NCBI RefSeq assembly: GCF_003058055.1
Contig: NZ_QBTZ01000001.1
Span: 1,614,501-1,678,500 of the forward strand
DNA length: 64,000 nucleotides
DNA from: Acidovorax sp. 107
GTDB taxonomy: Bacteria > Pseudomonadota > Gammaproteobacteria > Burkholderiales > Burkholderiaceae_C
Direction: 5' to 3'
The position numbers and the translations under genes were made by a program. A model generated the notes under the pieces. The model searched no databases. It was given only the letters and a program-made list of their open reading frames with translations, and was not told where the DNA came from. Shown one piece after another: positions 40,369 through 48,961 of this stretch (its first letter is position 1; the number at the start of each line of letters is the position of its first letter).

Positions 40369-41661
40369 TCAGCCCACAGCCGCGAAGCTGTCGGCCAGGA
40401 TGGCCAGGCCTTCGTGCAGCAGTTCGTCCGATGCAGTCAGGGGCACCAGGATACGGATCACGTTGCCGTAGGTTCCGCAAGACAACAGGATGAGCCCGCG
40501 CCGTGCAGCTTCGGCAACGACCTTCTTGGTCAGTGCGGCGTCGGGGCGGTGCACGTCGCCGTTTTCAAACAACTCGATGGCGACCATGGCACCCAGGCCG
40601 CGCACGTCGCCGATGGCGGGTACTTTGGCGGCCATTGCTTTCAGGGCACTGACCAGCAGCGCGCCCATGTCCTGGCTGCGGGCCAACAGGTTTTCCTGCT
40701 CGAACGCGTCGATCACGGCCAGGGCCGCAGCGCAAGCCACGGGGCTGCCGGCATAGGTGCCGCCCAGGCCACCGGCCGCTGGAGCATCGATGACATCGGC
40801 ACGGCCCACCACGCCCGAGAGGGGGAAGCCGCCCGCCAGAGACTTGGCGGTGGTGATGAGGTCGGGTGCCACCGGCCATTGCTCGCACGCAAACCAGGTG
40901 CCTGTGCGGCCCGCGCCGGTTTGCACTTCGTCGGCAATCAGCAGGATGCCGTAGCGGTCTGCAAGGGCCTTGAGGCCGGTGATGAATTCGGGTGGGGCCA
41001 CGTAGAAGCCGCCTTCGCCCTGCACGGGCTCGACGATGAAGGCTGCCACTCGCTCGGGCTCGATGTCGTTCTTGAAGATCAGCTCCACCGAGTGCAGGGC
41101 TTGCTCTACGCTCACGCCGTGCAACGGGTTGGGGAACAGGGCATGGAACATCTCGCCAGGGAAGGGACCGAACCCAATCTTGTAGGGCGCGACCTTGCCC
41201 GTGAGACCCAGCGTGAGGTTGGTGCGGCCGTGGTAGCCGCCCGTGAAGGCGATCACGCCGGGGCGCTTGGTGTAGGCGCGGGCGATCTTGATGGCGTTTT
41301 CCACGGCCTCGGCACCGGTGGTCAGCAGCAGGCTCTTCTTGGCAAAGGCGCCCGGGGCCAGGGTGTTCAGGCGCTCACACACTTCCACGTAGGGCTCATA
41401 CGCAATCACCTGGAAGCAGGTGTGGGTGTACAGGTCCAGCTGGGCCTTGACGGCGGCGATCACGCCGGCGTGCAGGTGGCCGGTGTTGAGCACAGCGATG
41501 CCACCGGCAAAGTCGATGAAGCGGCGGCCCTCCACATCCCACAGCTCGGCGTTGCGGGCTTTCTGGATGAAGAGGTCATGGGCCTGGCCCACGCCCCGGG
41601 CCACGGCGGCGTGGCGGCGGGTGAGGAGGGCGGCGTTGGTGAAGTGGCGGTCTTGCTGCAT
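40369..41661 (-). CDS. gabT: 4-aminobutyrate aminotransferase
   Basis: GabT moves the amino group of GABA to 2-oxoglutarate, giving succinate semialdehyde and glutamate. The 430-residue class III aminotransferase shows LLLTTGAEAVENAIKIARAY, TGGYHGRTNLTLGLTGKVAP, the cofactor Asp in ILLIADEVQTGAGRTGTWFA, and the PLP lysine in TTAKSLAGGFPLSGVVGRAD. The ATG at 41661 is chosen since MQQDRHFTNAALLTRRHAAV matches the family N-terminus. It is the first gene of the minus-strand operon, 202 bases from the divergent MocR regulator. Confidence 0.94.
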   Translation of the reverse strand: MQQDRHFTNAALLTRRHAAVARGVGQAHDLFIQKARNAELWDVEGRRFIDFAGGIAVLNTGHLHAGVIAAVKAQLDLYTHTCFQVIAYEPYVEVCERLNTLAPGAFAKKSLLLTTGAEAVENAIKIARAYTKRPGVIAFTGGYHGRTNLTLGLTGKVAPYKIGFGPFPGEMFHALFPNPLHGVSVEQALHSVELIFKNDIEPERVAAFIVEPVQGEGGFYVAPPEFITGLKALADRYGILLIADEVQTGAGRTGTWFACEQWPVAPDLITTAKSLAGGFPLSGVVGRADVIDAPAAGGLGGTYAGSPVACAAALAVIDAFEQENLLARSQDMGALLVSALKAMAAKVPAIGDVRGLGAMVAIELFENGDVHRPDAALTKKVVAEAARRGLILLSCGTYGNVIRILVPLTASDELLHEGLAILADSFAAVG

Positions 41662-41747
41662 GGTGTGGGCGATTGGGGTAAGGGACGAAGAAGAGGATGA
41701 AAACCAGGAATGGGGCGAATTCTGGAAGTCGCGCCGCGACCCGTCCA

Positions 41748-41802
41748 TGTACAGCGCAGCGCTGTTTGGCGCGCACTGTGCAGGTCTAGAATCCTGTACA
41801 GG
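41748..41802. promoter_or_regulatory. Putative MocR/GabR operator between gabT and its regulator
   Basis: Three similar sites lie in the divergent spacer: TGTACAG at 41748-41754, ACTGTGCAGG at 41775-41784, and the palindrome CCTGTACAGG at 41793-41802. The last two are spaced 18 bases start to start in the same orientation. MocR-type regulators usually bind direct repeats in the divergent promoter region, so these are candidate contact sites. Confidence 0.4.
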
Positions 41803-41863
41803 CAATCCCTGATTTGGTGTGCGCCAAGCCAGTGCACAATTCGCCCCCTTTTTTGCTCTCCTG

Positions 41864-43300
41864 ATGCTCACTCTCAGCCCGGATCTCCAGACACCTCTGG
41901 TCAGCCAGATCGTCGATGGTCTGCGGGGGCTCATTGCGGGGCAGGTGCTCAAGCCGGGCAGCAAACTCCCGTCCATCCGTGCTTTTGCCGTCGCGCACGG
42001 CGTGAGCGTATTCACCGTGGTCGAGGCGTATGACCGCCTGGTGGCGCAAGGCTGGCTGGTGTCGCGGGCCAATGCGGGCTTCTTTGTGAAGCGGCGGGGC
42101 GATGAGGGGGCTGCGCCCGGCACTGGTGCACCCGAGCGGGCGGTGCCCCGTTTTGATGCGCGCTGGTACCTCAAGCAAATTTTTGAAAACCGCAACCTGC
42201 CCATGAAACCGGGCTGTGGCTGGCTGCCGCACGACTGGCTGTTTGGCGATGCGGTCAAACGCAGCATGCGCCAGCTGTCCTCCGACGGTCCCGAGCTGGA
42301 CGGCTACGGCCTGCCCCATGGCCACATGGCGCTGCGCATGGTGGTGGCCGAGTCGCTGGCGGAGCACCACCTAGCGGTGGACGCCGAGCAGGTGCTGCTG
42401 ACCCAGGGCTCCAGCCAGGCGCTGGACCTGGTGGCGCGGCGGCTGGTTAAGCCCGGCGATGTGGTGCTGGTGGACGACCCCGGTTATCCCAACCTGCTGT
42501 TCATGCTGCGCTTCGCGGGCGCCCGGGTGGTGGGGGTGCCGCGCACCGCCACCGGCTACGATCTGCCCGCACTGGAGGCCCTGCTGGCCGAGCACCAGCC
42601 CACGGTGTTCTTCACCCAGCCGCGCCTGCAAAGCCCCACCTGCTCGTTGGCATCGGTGGCGCACCTGCACCGGCTGCTCCAGCTGGCTGAGCAGCATCGC
42701 TTCATGCTGGTCGAGAACGACATCTATGCCGACATGGACCCGGGTGTACGCCCCTCGCTGGCCAGCCTGGACCAGCTCAATCGCGTGATCTATCTGGGCA
42801 GCTTTTCCAAGACGATCTCGCCCAACCTGCGTACCGGCTTTCTGGCGGCGCGGCGCGATCTGCTCGACGAGCTGGTGCAGCTCAAGATGATCTCGGGCCT
42901 GACGTCATCAGAGATCACCGAGCGCATCACCTTTGGCGTGGTGACCGATGGCCGCTGGCGCAAGCACCTCAAGTCCCTGCGAGAGCGCCTGGCCGAGGCG
43001 CACCGCACGGTGGGGCGGCGCTTGCTGAACCTGGGGTTTGAGCTGTTCCACGAGCCGGAGGCGGGCATGTACCTGTGGGCGCGCCACCCCGACCTGCCCG
43101 ACAGTGCCGAGCTGTCGAAAGAGGCCACGGGCGCGGGCATCATGCTCGGCCCCGGTCAGCTGTTTCTGGTGGAGCCGCGCCCCACGGGCTGGCTGCGCTT
43201 TAACGTGGCGTTCAGCCAGGACGAGCGGATGTGGCGCTTTCTGGAGCAGCGCATCGAAATGGGCCAGCAGGTGGCGGAACAGGGCAATTCACTGCCCTGA
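41864..43300 (+). CDS. MocR/GabR-type PLP-dependent transcriptional regulator
   Basis: The 478-residue protein joins a GntR winged helix (LPSIRAFAVAHGVSVFTVVE, about residues 45-65) to an aminotransferase-like domain. The latter shows LLTQGSSQALDLVARRLVKP, VLVDDPGYPNLLFMLRFAGA, ENDIYADMDPG and the PLP lysine in YLGSFSKTISPNLRTGFLAA. GabR, the model, binds PLP and GABA and activates gabT-gabD. Its divergent placement next to gabT suggests the same role here. The start at 41864 sets the helix-turn-helix at the normal distance from the N-terminus; an earlier frame start at 41819 is less likely. Confidence 0.9.
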   Translation: MLTLSPDLQTPLVSQIVDGLRGLIAGQVLKPGSKLPSIRAFAVAHGVSVFTVVEAYDRLVAQGWLVSRANAGFFVKRRGDEGAAPGTGAPERAVPRFDARWYLKQIFENRNLPMKPGCGWLPHDWLFGDAVKRSMRQLSSDGPELDGYGLPHGHMALRMVVAESLAEHHLAVDAEQVLLTQGSSQALDLVARRLVKPGDVVLVDDPGYPNLLFMLRFAGARVVGVPRTATGYDLPALEALLAEHQPTVFFTQPRLQSPTCSLASVAHLHRLLQLAEQHRFMLVENDIYADMDPGVRPSLASLDQLNRVIYLGSFSKTISPNLRTGFLAARRDLLDELVQLKMISGLTSSEITERITFGVVTDGRWRKHLKSLRERLAEAHRTVGRRLLNLGFELFHEPEAGMYLWARHPDLPDSAELSKEATGAGIMLGPGQLFLVEPRPTGWLRFNVAFSQDERMWRFLEQRIEMGQQVAEQGNSLP

Positions 43301-43302
43301 GA

Positions 43303-43376
43303 ATGCGATTTCTAGCGTTTTTGGCGCCATGCGCTAGTGCAATATGGCTTGTTTGCTATCAAATGGATAGTATTTG
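43303..43376. repeat. Dispersed palindromic repeat, second intergenic copy
   Basis: The stretch contains TTCTAGCG and CGCTAG arms around TTTTTGGCGCCATG, then TTTGCTATCAAATGG. It shares the CTAG/GCGCTA arms and the GCTATCAAA end with the copy near 34,220. It lies between the convergent regulator gene (plus) and the GntR gene (minus) and might serve as a terminator for both. Confidence 0.5.
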
Positions 43377-43414
43377 AGCCATCCCCCCTGGGTTGAAGCG
43401 GTCTGGCGTGGAGG

Positions 43415-44089
43415 CTATCGGTCGATGATGCGCCGTGCAAACCGCTCCAGGTATTCCATCAACTGCTCCGCACCCGCCACCGCCTGGGCCTCATCGCCGC
43501 TGGCAATGCCCTGGGCCAGCTGCATGTGGGCGCGGGCGCCTTCCGACACTTCGCCTTCGTGCTGGTAGGCGTACCAGAAGCGGCGGCACTGCACGATGAG
43601 CGGTTGCACGCATTTGACGGCGGAATGGTTCTGGCTGGCCTGGTGGGTGACGAGGTCCAGCTCATGGTCGGCCAGCATGTAGTCGTCCAGGTGGCCGCGC
43701 GCTGCGGCTTGCACCATGTTTTCGGCGCAGCGCACGATGGCCTCGCGCTGCGGCGCGGTGGCGCGGCGTGCAGCGTTGGAGGCCAGCAGCCGTTCCAGCA
43801 CGCGGCGCGTCTGGATCACGTCCAGGTGGTCGGCCAGGTCGATGTGCGACACCAGCAGACCGCGCCGGGGCTGTTGCACGATGAGCCCGATGGACACCAT
43901 GCGCAGCAGCGCCTCGCGCACCGGGGTGCGGCCCAGGCCCGTGCGCTCGGCGATCTCGGCCTCCACCACCGGGCTGCCGGGCTGCAGCTGCAGCGTGGAG
44001 ATCATGGACTCGATGGCGTCGTAGGCCACGTCCGCCGCGCGCCGCTTGGGCGCGGGGTCTTTTGGGGGGGCGGGGCGGCGGAGTGTCAT
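43415..44089 (-). CDS. GntR-family regulator (FCD/FadR subfamily)
   Basis: The 224-residue protein has an N-terminal winged helix (VVEAEIAERTGLGRTPVREA, about residues 38-57) and an all-helical C-terminal FCD domain. Metal- or ligand-binding residues of the FCD type are in DYMLADHELDLVTH and in the final ARAHMQLAQGIASGDEAQAV block. FCD regulators usually repress a neighbouring catabolic operon until its substrate binds. Here it lies behind the TRAP transporter genes of the hydroxyproline cluster. A 25-bp motif before both cluster transcription units is the candidate operator. ATG 44089 is used; ATG 44119 is an alternative. Confidence 0.87.
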   Translation of the reverse strand: MTLRRPAPPKDPAPKRRAADVAYDAIESMISTLQLQPGSPVVEAEIAERTGLGRTPVREALLRMVSIGLIVQQPRRGLLVSHIDLADHLDVIQTRRVLERLLASNAARRATAPQREAIVRCAENMVQAAARGHLDDYMLADHELDLVTHQASQNHSAVKCVQPLIVQCRRFWYAYQHEGEVSEGARAHMQLAQGIASGDEAQAVAGAEQLMEYLERFARRIIDR

Positions 44090-44154
44090 CGGTCGTGAAG
44101 GACGTTGCGGAGGCCGCATCTTATGGGATGCGGCCCTTGTGGCCCTGCGGTCTG

Positions 44155-45174
44155 TCAGAGGCTCGCTCCCACCTTGCGCAGCTCGGCAATCTGCGGTGCC
44201 TTGGGCAGCCACAGCTTGTCGAATTCCTGGATGACGCCGTCGGGGTTGAACGACGATGCCGTCTTGAACGCGATGGACGTGCCCTTGAATTTCTCGATCA
44301 GCCCGGCCTCGGTGGTCACGATGTCGTTGATCTGTGCGTCGAGCGACTGGGCCACCAGCTTGCGGATGATGTCCTTGTCCTTGGCGTCCAGCCCTTGCCA
44401 GATGCGGCCGGAGACCAGCGGAGCAAACGGCATGAAAAGCGCATTCATCTGCAGCAGCGTCTTGGCCACCTTGTCAAAGCGCTGGTTCCACGAGAACTCG
44501 ATGTCGGCCTCCAGCCCGTCCACCTGGCCGTTGCTCATCGCATCGAACACCTGGGGCGTGGGGATGGGCGTGGGGGCAGCGCCCAGCATTTGATAGAAGT
44601 CGCGATACACGGGCGTGGGGTTGATGCGAAGCTTCATGCCCTTGATGTCGGTGGGCACGGTGATGTCCTTGGTGGAGAACACGGCGCGCATGCCGGTGAT
44701 GCCCCAGCCCAGGCCAATGGTGCCGGTCTCGCGCGGCAGCACCTCCAGCAGTTTGGTGGCGGCGGGGTGTTTGACCAGCTTGGCCACGGCGGGCGTGGAG
44801 CGCACGAGGTAGGGCGCGTTGATGGCCGCGATGCTCGACACCCGCGAGCCCAGTTCGGCGGCCTGGATCCACCCCATGTCCAGCGCGCCGGACTGCAACT
44901 GCTGCATCATCGCCGCCTCGTTGCCCAGCTGGCCCGAGTGGAAGACCGTGACGCTCAGGCGGCCATCGGTTTCCTTCTTCAGCGCCTCGCCAAACTGCAG
45001 CGCGGCGCGGTTCCAGGAGTGGCCAGCGGGTGTGATCAGGCCCAGGCGGAACTCCTTGGCGTCGGCGGCCCGCACCAGGGCTGGAAAGCCCAGCCCTGTG
45101 ACGGCGGCTGCGGCCACGGCGTGGCGCTGGATGAAGTGGCGGCGGGAGACTGGGCGGGCAGGCTGGGTCGTCAT
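44155..45174 (-). CDS. TRAP transporter substrate-binding protein (DctP type)
   Basis: The 339-residue protein starts with a twin-arginine-type signal (VSRRHFIQRHAVAAAAVTGL) and cleavage after VRAADA is likely. The mature protein has the DctP features: FRLGLITPAGHSWNRAALQF near the start, the helix-linked VTVFHSGQLGNEAAMMQQLQ, and the binding-site Arg/Asn block GMKLRINPTPVYRDFYQMLG. PQVFDAMSNGQVDGLEADIE is family-typical. It would bind an organic acid or amino acid, probably hydroxyproline by context. It is the last of dctQ-dctM-dctP. ATG 45174 is chosen so that the signal peptide begins the protein. Confidence 0.9.
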   Translation of the reverse strand: MTTQPARPVSRRHFIQRHAVAAAAVTGLGFPALVRAADAKEFRLGLITPAGHSWNRAALQFGEALKKETDGRLSVTVFHSGQLGNEAAMMQQLQSGALDMGWIQAAELGSRVSSIAAINAPYLVRSTPAVAKLVKHPAATKLLEVLPRETGTIGLGWGITGMRAVFSTKDITVPTDIKGMKLRINPTPVYRDFYQMLGAAPTPIPTPQVFDAMSNGQVDGLEADIEFSWNQRFDKVAKTLLQMNALFMPFAPLVSGRIWQGLDAKDKDIIRKLVAQSLDAQINDIVTTEAGLIEKFKGTSIAFKTASSFNPDGVIQEFDKLWLPKAPQIAELRKVGASL

Positions 45175-45234
45175 GGTGAACTCCGTGTGAAAGAACGTTG
45201 GGAGGGGGACGGATCTGTCGGACGGCATGCCCCG

Positions 45235-46500
45235 CTACTTGAGCAGGCCGAGCGACAGGCTGGGGAACAGCGACAGCATCACCAGCGCCACGCAGCTGAT
45301 GATGAAAAACGGCAGGGTCACGATGAACATCTTTCCGGGCTTGGCTCCGGTGACGGCCGACGCGACAAAAAAGCTCAGGCCCACGGGCGGGGTCATCAGC
45401 CCCAGCACCAGATTGACGACGATCACCACGCCAAAATGGCGCGGGTCGATGTGATAAACCTCGGTGGCAATCGGCAGCAGGATGGGCGCGGTCATGATGA
45501 GACCGGGGATGCCGTCGATCACCGTGCCGATGACCAGCAGGATGACGTTGGTGAGCAGCAGGAAGGTGACCGGGTCGTGCGCCACCGTCTGCACCCAGGC
45601 GGCCACCATCTGCGGCACCTTGCCGTAGATCAGCAGCCACGAGAACACGGCCGCTGCGGCCACCAGGAACAGCACGATGGCCGAGTAAATGGCCGAACGC
45701 AGAAGGATGGCCGGCATGGCGCTGAAGCGGAATTCCTTCGTCACATACCGGCCCACCAGGGCCGAGACCAGCGCGCCCACGGCGGCCGATTCGGTGGGGT
45801 TGGCCACGCCACTCAGGATGGATCCGACGATGATGATGGGGATGAGTAGCGTGGGGCTGGCCTGCACCACGGTGCGTGCGCGCTGGGCCAGCGTGCGCTT
45901 TTCGCTGCGCGGGTAGTTGTAGACAAAACCCATGAGCGCGATCACGACAAAGAACAGCAGCGTGAGCAGCACGCCGGGCAGGATGCCTGCAATCAGCATG
46001 TCGCCCACGGCCACCTGGGCCAGCACGCTGTAGACCACAAACATCACCGAGGGCGGGATGATCGGCCCGAGCATGCCGCCATACACCGTGAGGCCCGCCG
46101 CAAAGGTCTTGTCGTAGCCCTGCTTCTCCATCTCGGGCACCATGACCTGCGACATGATGGCCACCTGCGCAGTGGCCGAGCCGATGATGGAAGACACCAG
46201 CATGTTGGCCAGGATGTTCACGTAGGCCAGGCCCCCTTTGACGGAGCCGATGAAGGCCATGGACAGGTCCACCAGTCGCCGCGTGATGCCGCCGCTGTTC
46301 ATGATCTCGCCGATCAGGATGAACAGCGGGATGGCGATGAGGCCATAGCTGTCTACCCCGCCAAACATCTGCATGGGGAAGGACTGGAACAGCACCGGGC
46401 TGCCGATGCTGAGGATGTACACCGCGCCCGACAGGCACAGGCACACGCCGATGGGCACACCCACCATCAAGGCGGCGAGGAAGAACAGGGTGGTGATCAT
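45235..46500 (-). CDS. TRAP transporter large permease (DctM type)
   Basis: This 421-residue protein has about twelve hydrophobic segments. Typical sites are FPMQMFGGVDSYGLIAIPLF near the start, VSSIIGSATAQVAIMSQVMV in the middle and VIDGIPGLIMTAPILLPIAT with DPRHFGVVIVVNLVLGLMTP near the end. It forms the sodium-driven channel with the small DctQ subunit. It lies between dctQ and dctP; 60 bases separate it from the dctP start. Confidence 0.92.
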   Translation of the reverse strand: MITTLFFLAALMVGVPIGVCLCLSGAVYILSIGSPVLFQSFPMQMFGGVDSYGLIAIPLFILIGEIMNSGGITRRLVDLSMAFIGSVKGGLAYVNILANMLVSSIIGSATAQVAIMSQVMVPEMEKQGYDKTFAAGLTVYGGMLGPIIPPSVMFVVYSVLAQVAVGDMLIAGILPGVLLTLLFFVVIALMGFVYNYPRSEKRTLAQRARTVVQASPTLLIPIIIVGSILSGVANPTESAAVGALVSALVGRYVTKEFRFSAMPAILLRSAIYSAIVLFLVAAAAVFSWLLIYGKVPQMVAAWVQTVAHDPVTFLLLTNVILLVIGTVIDGIPGLIMTAPILLPIATEVYHIDPRHFGVVIVVNLVLGLMTPPVGLSFFVASAVTGAKPGKMFIVTLPFFIISCVALVMLSLFPSLSLGLLK

Positions 46501-46538
46501 GGTCGGGGCTCGGGTGGGTTTGCAGGGGTGGATGGCGT

Positions 46539-47174
46539 TCAGTTCACGGCGTCGGCGTTGACCACGTCAAAGCCCGCGTGCTGCACACGCTCTGCGGCGC
46601 CCATGTCTTCCAGCAGGTTGGCCAGCGCATGCACGCTGAAGGTGGCCGAGAAGATCGGCAGGATCAGCTGCAGCACCCAGGTGGGCCAGTTCAGCGTCTG
46701 GGTGCGCTCGGTGTAGAGGAAGTTGAAGCTCTCGGCCGCAAACTCCTTGGCGTCAAAGCCGTAGCGCGCAATGCCGATGGGGTCCATCCACACCCAGCAC
46801 ATCACCAGCATGGCTAGGCCAAACAGCAGCACGCCGGATGTGGCCACCACTTTGAACGCCTTGGCACCCCGCGCGCCGAGGTGGTCGGTCAGCATGGTCA
46901 CGGCAAAGTCCATGCGCAGCCGCGTCATGACCGAGGCGCCCACAAAGGTCAGCCAGACCACCGTGTAGACCGCTGCTTCGTCCACCCAGTAAATGGGCAT
47001 CCCGGTGTAGCGCGTGACCACGTTGAGCAGGATCAGCAGTACCAGCAAGGTCATGAGGGCGGTAAGCAGGTGCCGCTCAACGCGCAGAACCTGCGTGGAC
47101 AAAGTCAGCACCCAGCGGATGGGGGCACGCGGCGATAAAGCTTGCGGGGCAGGGGGGTTGTGGGGCGTGGGCAT
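46539..47174 (-). CDS. TRAP transporter small permease (DctQ type)
   Basis: The 211-residue protein has four membrane segments: LTALMTLLVLLILLNVVTRY, the VYTVVWLTFVGASVM segment, ATSGVLLFGLAMLVMCWVWM, and the last near WVLQLILPIFSATFSVHALA. The region YWVDEAAVYTVVWLTFVGAS matches the DctQ signature that packs against DctM. It is the first gene of the dctQMP unit. Upstream, at 47228-47252, lies the AT-rich motif shared with the enzyme operon. Confidence 0.88.
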   Translation of the reverse strand: MPTPHNPPAPQALSPRAPIRWVLTLSTQVLRVERHLLTALMTLLVLLILLNVVTRYTGMPIYWVDEAAVYTVVWLTFVGASVMTRLRMDFAVTMLTDHLGARGAKAFKVVATSGVLLFGLAMLVMCWVWMDPIGIARYGFDAKEFAAESFNFLYTERTQTLNWPTWVLQLILPIFSATFSVHALANLLEDMGAAERVQHAGFDVVNADAVN

Positions 47175-47227
47175 GGTGGGGGGCTGGGGAGCAGGGCTTG
47201 CCGTTGGAAAATGAAGTTGTGTGATTT

Positions 47228-47252
47228 TTAATATCTGACAAATATATTTAAA
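47228..47252. promoter_or_regulatory. AT-rich 25-bp motif before dctQ, shared with the enzyme operon
   Basis: This motif begins TTAATAT and ends ATATTTAAA. It matches the motif at 52030-52054 at 19 of 25 positions without gaps. It lies 54 bases before the dctQ start in otherwise GC-rich sequence. It may be part of the promoter, the operator of the adjacent GntR regulator, or both. Confidence 0.55.
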
Positions 47253-47324
47253 AGCAAGATAGATGCCTGCGGGGTACGGGTAAGCCCTGAAAAGGGTGGC
47301 GAGGGAAAACTGACGGTGTGCCCG

Positions 47325-48680
47325 TCAGCTCAACGGGGTGAAGGGGTCGTCGGTGGGTGCGGTGTTGCAGGCAGCCAGCGTGCCTATGCGCGCTGGCGCC
47401 AACAGGTGCCGTGGGGGCGAGGGTGTCCAGCCAAACAGGTGCTGCGTGGCTGCGCCGCAGATGCGGCCTTGGCAGGCGCCCATGCCGCAGCGTGTGTGGA
47501 GCTTGGCGTCGATCCAGCCCTGGCGCTCGGTCAGCGCGGCGTAGGGCACGTCCTCGCAGCGGCACACCAAGGTGTCGGGCTGCGCCAGTGTCTTGAGCGC
47601 TTCGTTCAGTGGAAAAGAAGCCTGCAGCACCTGCGCAAAGCCTTCCCACCGCGCCAGCTGCGGGCGCAGCGCCTGGGCGTGTGGCACCTGTCCTGCCGCG
47701 GCATGCCCTGCCATGGTGCCCTGGACCAGTGCACGTTCGCTCCCGCCAAAGCCGGTGCATTCGCCCGCAGCGAATACCCCGGGCACGCTGGTGTGCATTT
47801 GCGTATCCACAGCCAGGCCCTGGCCGCCGCTCAGTGGTCCACCCAGGTCGCAGCCCAGCATCTGCCCGAGGTGGGTATTGGGCACTAACCCGAACCCGCA
47901 GGCCACGCGGTCGCAGGCCAGGGTCTCTTCGGCGCGTTGGCTTTTGCGCAGTCTTACGGTTTGCACCTGCGTGGTGCCTTGGACTTCCAGCACATGCGTA
48001 CTGGCGCGCAAGCGGGGGTGAAGCAGCGTCAGGGCCTGCGCCGCCTTCGTGGGCCAGCGCGGCAGTTGCGCCGCAAAGCCAGCGAGCGCGCGCCACGGCG
48101 CTTGCTCGGCCACGCGCACCACGGTGGCGCCCGCTTGGGTGGCGGTGGCAGCAGCGGCCAGCAGCAGCGGGCCTGTGCCGGCGATGACGATGCGCTGGCC
48201 CCGCACGTCGAGCCCCGCCTTGATGAGGGCCTGCAATGCGCCCGCACCCGTCACTCCGGGCAGCGTCCAACCTGGAAAAGGCAGCAGCAGCTCGCGGGCT
48301 CCGGTGCACAACACGATGCGCTGGCTGTGCTGGGTCCAGCCTCGGTCCGCGTCTTCCAGCAGCAGGGCCGAGGCCTTGTCGCCGGGTTGCGGGTCACCCA
48401 GGCCCACCACGCGGGTGCCGGTCAGCAGGCGGACGTTGGTGTGCCGGGTCAGTGCCGCGCGGTTCTGTTGCGCCAGGGCGGGCAAGACCACTTGGGGACC
48501 ATCGCGCCAGATTTGCCCGCCGGGCAGCGGGTTGTCGTCCACGATGGTGATCGATGCACCGCTGGGCGCGGCCGCGAGGGCCGCAGCCATCCCTGCAGGG
48601 CCTGCGCCGATGATGAGGATGTCGCAGCGCTCGTGCGCCGAGTGTGGCTCGGTCATCGGTTGGGTCACGGGCTGGTTCAT
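47325..48680 (-). CDS. FAD/[2Fe-2S] oxidoreductase subunit, likely D-hydroxyproline dehydrogenase
   Basis: The 451-residue flavoprotein has an FAD motif (DILIIGAGPAGMAAALAAAP), a second nucleotide motif (RIVIAGTGPLLLAAAATATQ) and GVFAAGECTGFGG. A C-terminal BFD-like cluster region has cysteines in LVCRCEDV and RCGMGACQGRICG. The set matches the large alpha-type subunit of three-part amino-acid dehydrogenases such as hydrogen cyanide synthase HcnB and D-hydroxyproline dehydrogenase. Its ATG overlaps the stop of the small [2Fe-2S] subunit (ATGA). It is the last gene of the enzyme operon, which supports the hydroxyproline role. A second ATG at 48656 is possible. Confidence 0.88.
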   Translation of the reverse strand: MNQPVTQPMTEPHSAHERCDILIIGAGPAGMAAALAAAPSGASITIVDDNPLPGGQIWRDGPQVVLPALAQQNRAALTRHTNVRLLTGTRVVGLGDPQPGDKASALLLEDADRGWTQHSQRIVLCTGARELLLPFPGWTLPGVTGAGALQALIKAGLDVRGQRIVIAGTGPLLLAAAATATQAGATVVRVAEQAPWRALAGFAAQLPRWPTKAAQALTLLHPRLRASTHVLEVQGTTQVQTVRLRKSQRAEETLACDRVACGFGLVPNTHLGQMLGCDLGGPLSGGQGLAVDTQMHTSVPGVFAAGECTGFGGSERALVQGTMAGHAAAGQVPHAQALRPQLARWEGFAQVLQASFPLNEALKTLAQPDTLVCRCEDVPYAALTERQGWIDAKLHTRCGMGACQGRICGAATQHLFGWTPSPPRHLLAPARIGTLAACNTAPTDDPFTPLS

Positions 48681-48961
48681 AGCGTGGCGTTCCCTGGGGC
48701 TGTGCCGACATCGGTGTGTATCGACATGCCTTCGGTGCAGACCGTCTGGCACGCCAGGTGGGTACGGCCATGGATGCGGACCCTGCATTCGTGGCACACG
48801 CCCATGCCACACAGCGGCGCCCGCGCCGCGCCAGTGACGGAGGTGCGCGTGGTGCCGGGTGTTTGCTGTGCCAGCGCGGCGGCGACGCTGGTCCCTGCAG
48901 GCACCTGCAGGGGCGCGCCATTCACGACGATGTGCACCAGGGCGGAGGCGGGGGCGGTCAT
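48677..48961 (-). CDS. [2Fe-2S]-binding small subunit of the dehydrogenase
   Basis: The 94-residue ferredoxin-like protein has four cysteines for a [2Fe-2S] cluster: Cys51, Cys56 and Cys59 in CGMGVCHEC and Cys71 in LACQTV. It resembles HcnA and the gamma subunit of D-hydroxyproline dehydrogenases, which pass electrons between the two flavin subunits. Its start overlaps the stop of the DadA-like gene and its stop overlaps the next start, so all three subunits are tightly coupled. Confidence 0.87.
   Translation of the reverse strand: MTAPASALVHIVVNGAPLQVPAGTSVAAALAQQTPGTTRTSVTGAARAPLCGMGVCHECRVRIHGRTHLACQTVCTEGMSIHTDVGTAPGNATL

Noticed and set aside
44474..46444. A 656-codon antisense-frame reading on the minus strand over dctP and dctM
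   Set aside because: It is a different frame of two clear genes on the same strand; composition is Arg/Pro/His-rich and no motif is seen.
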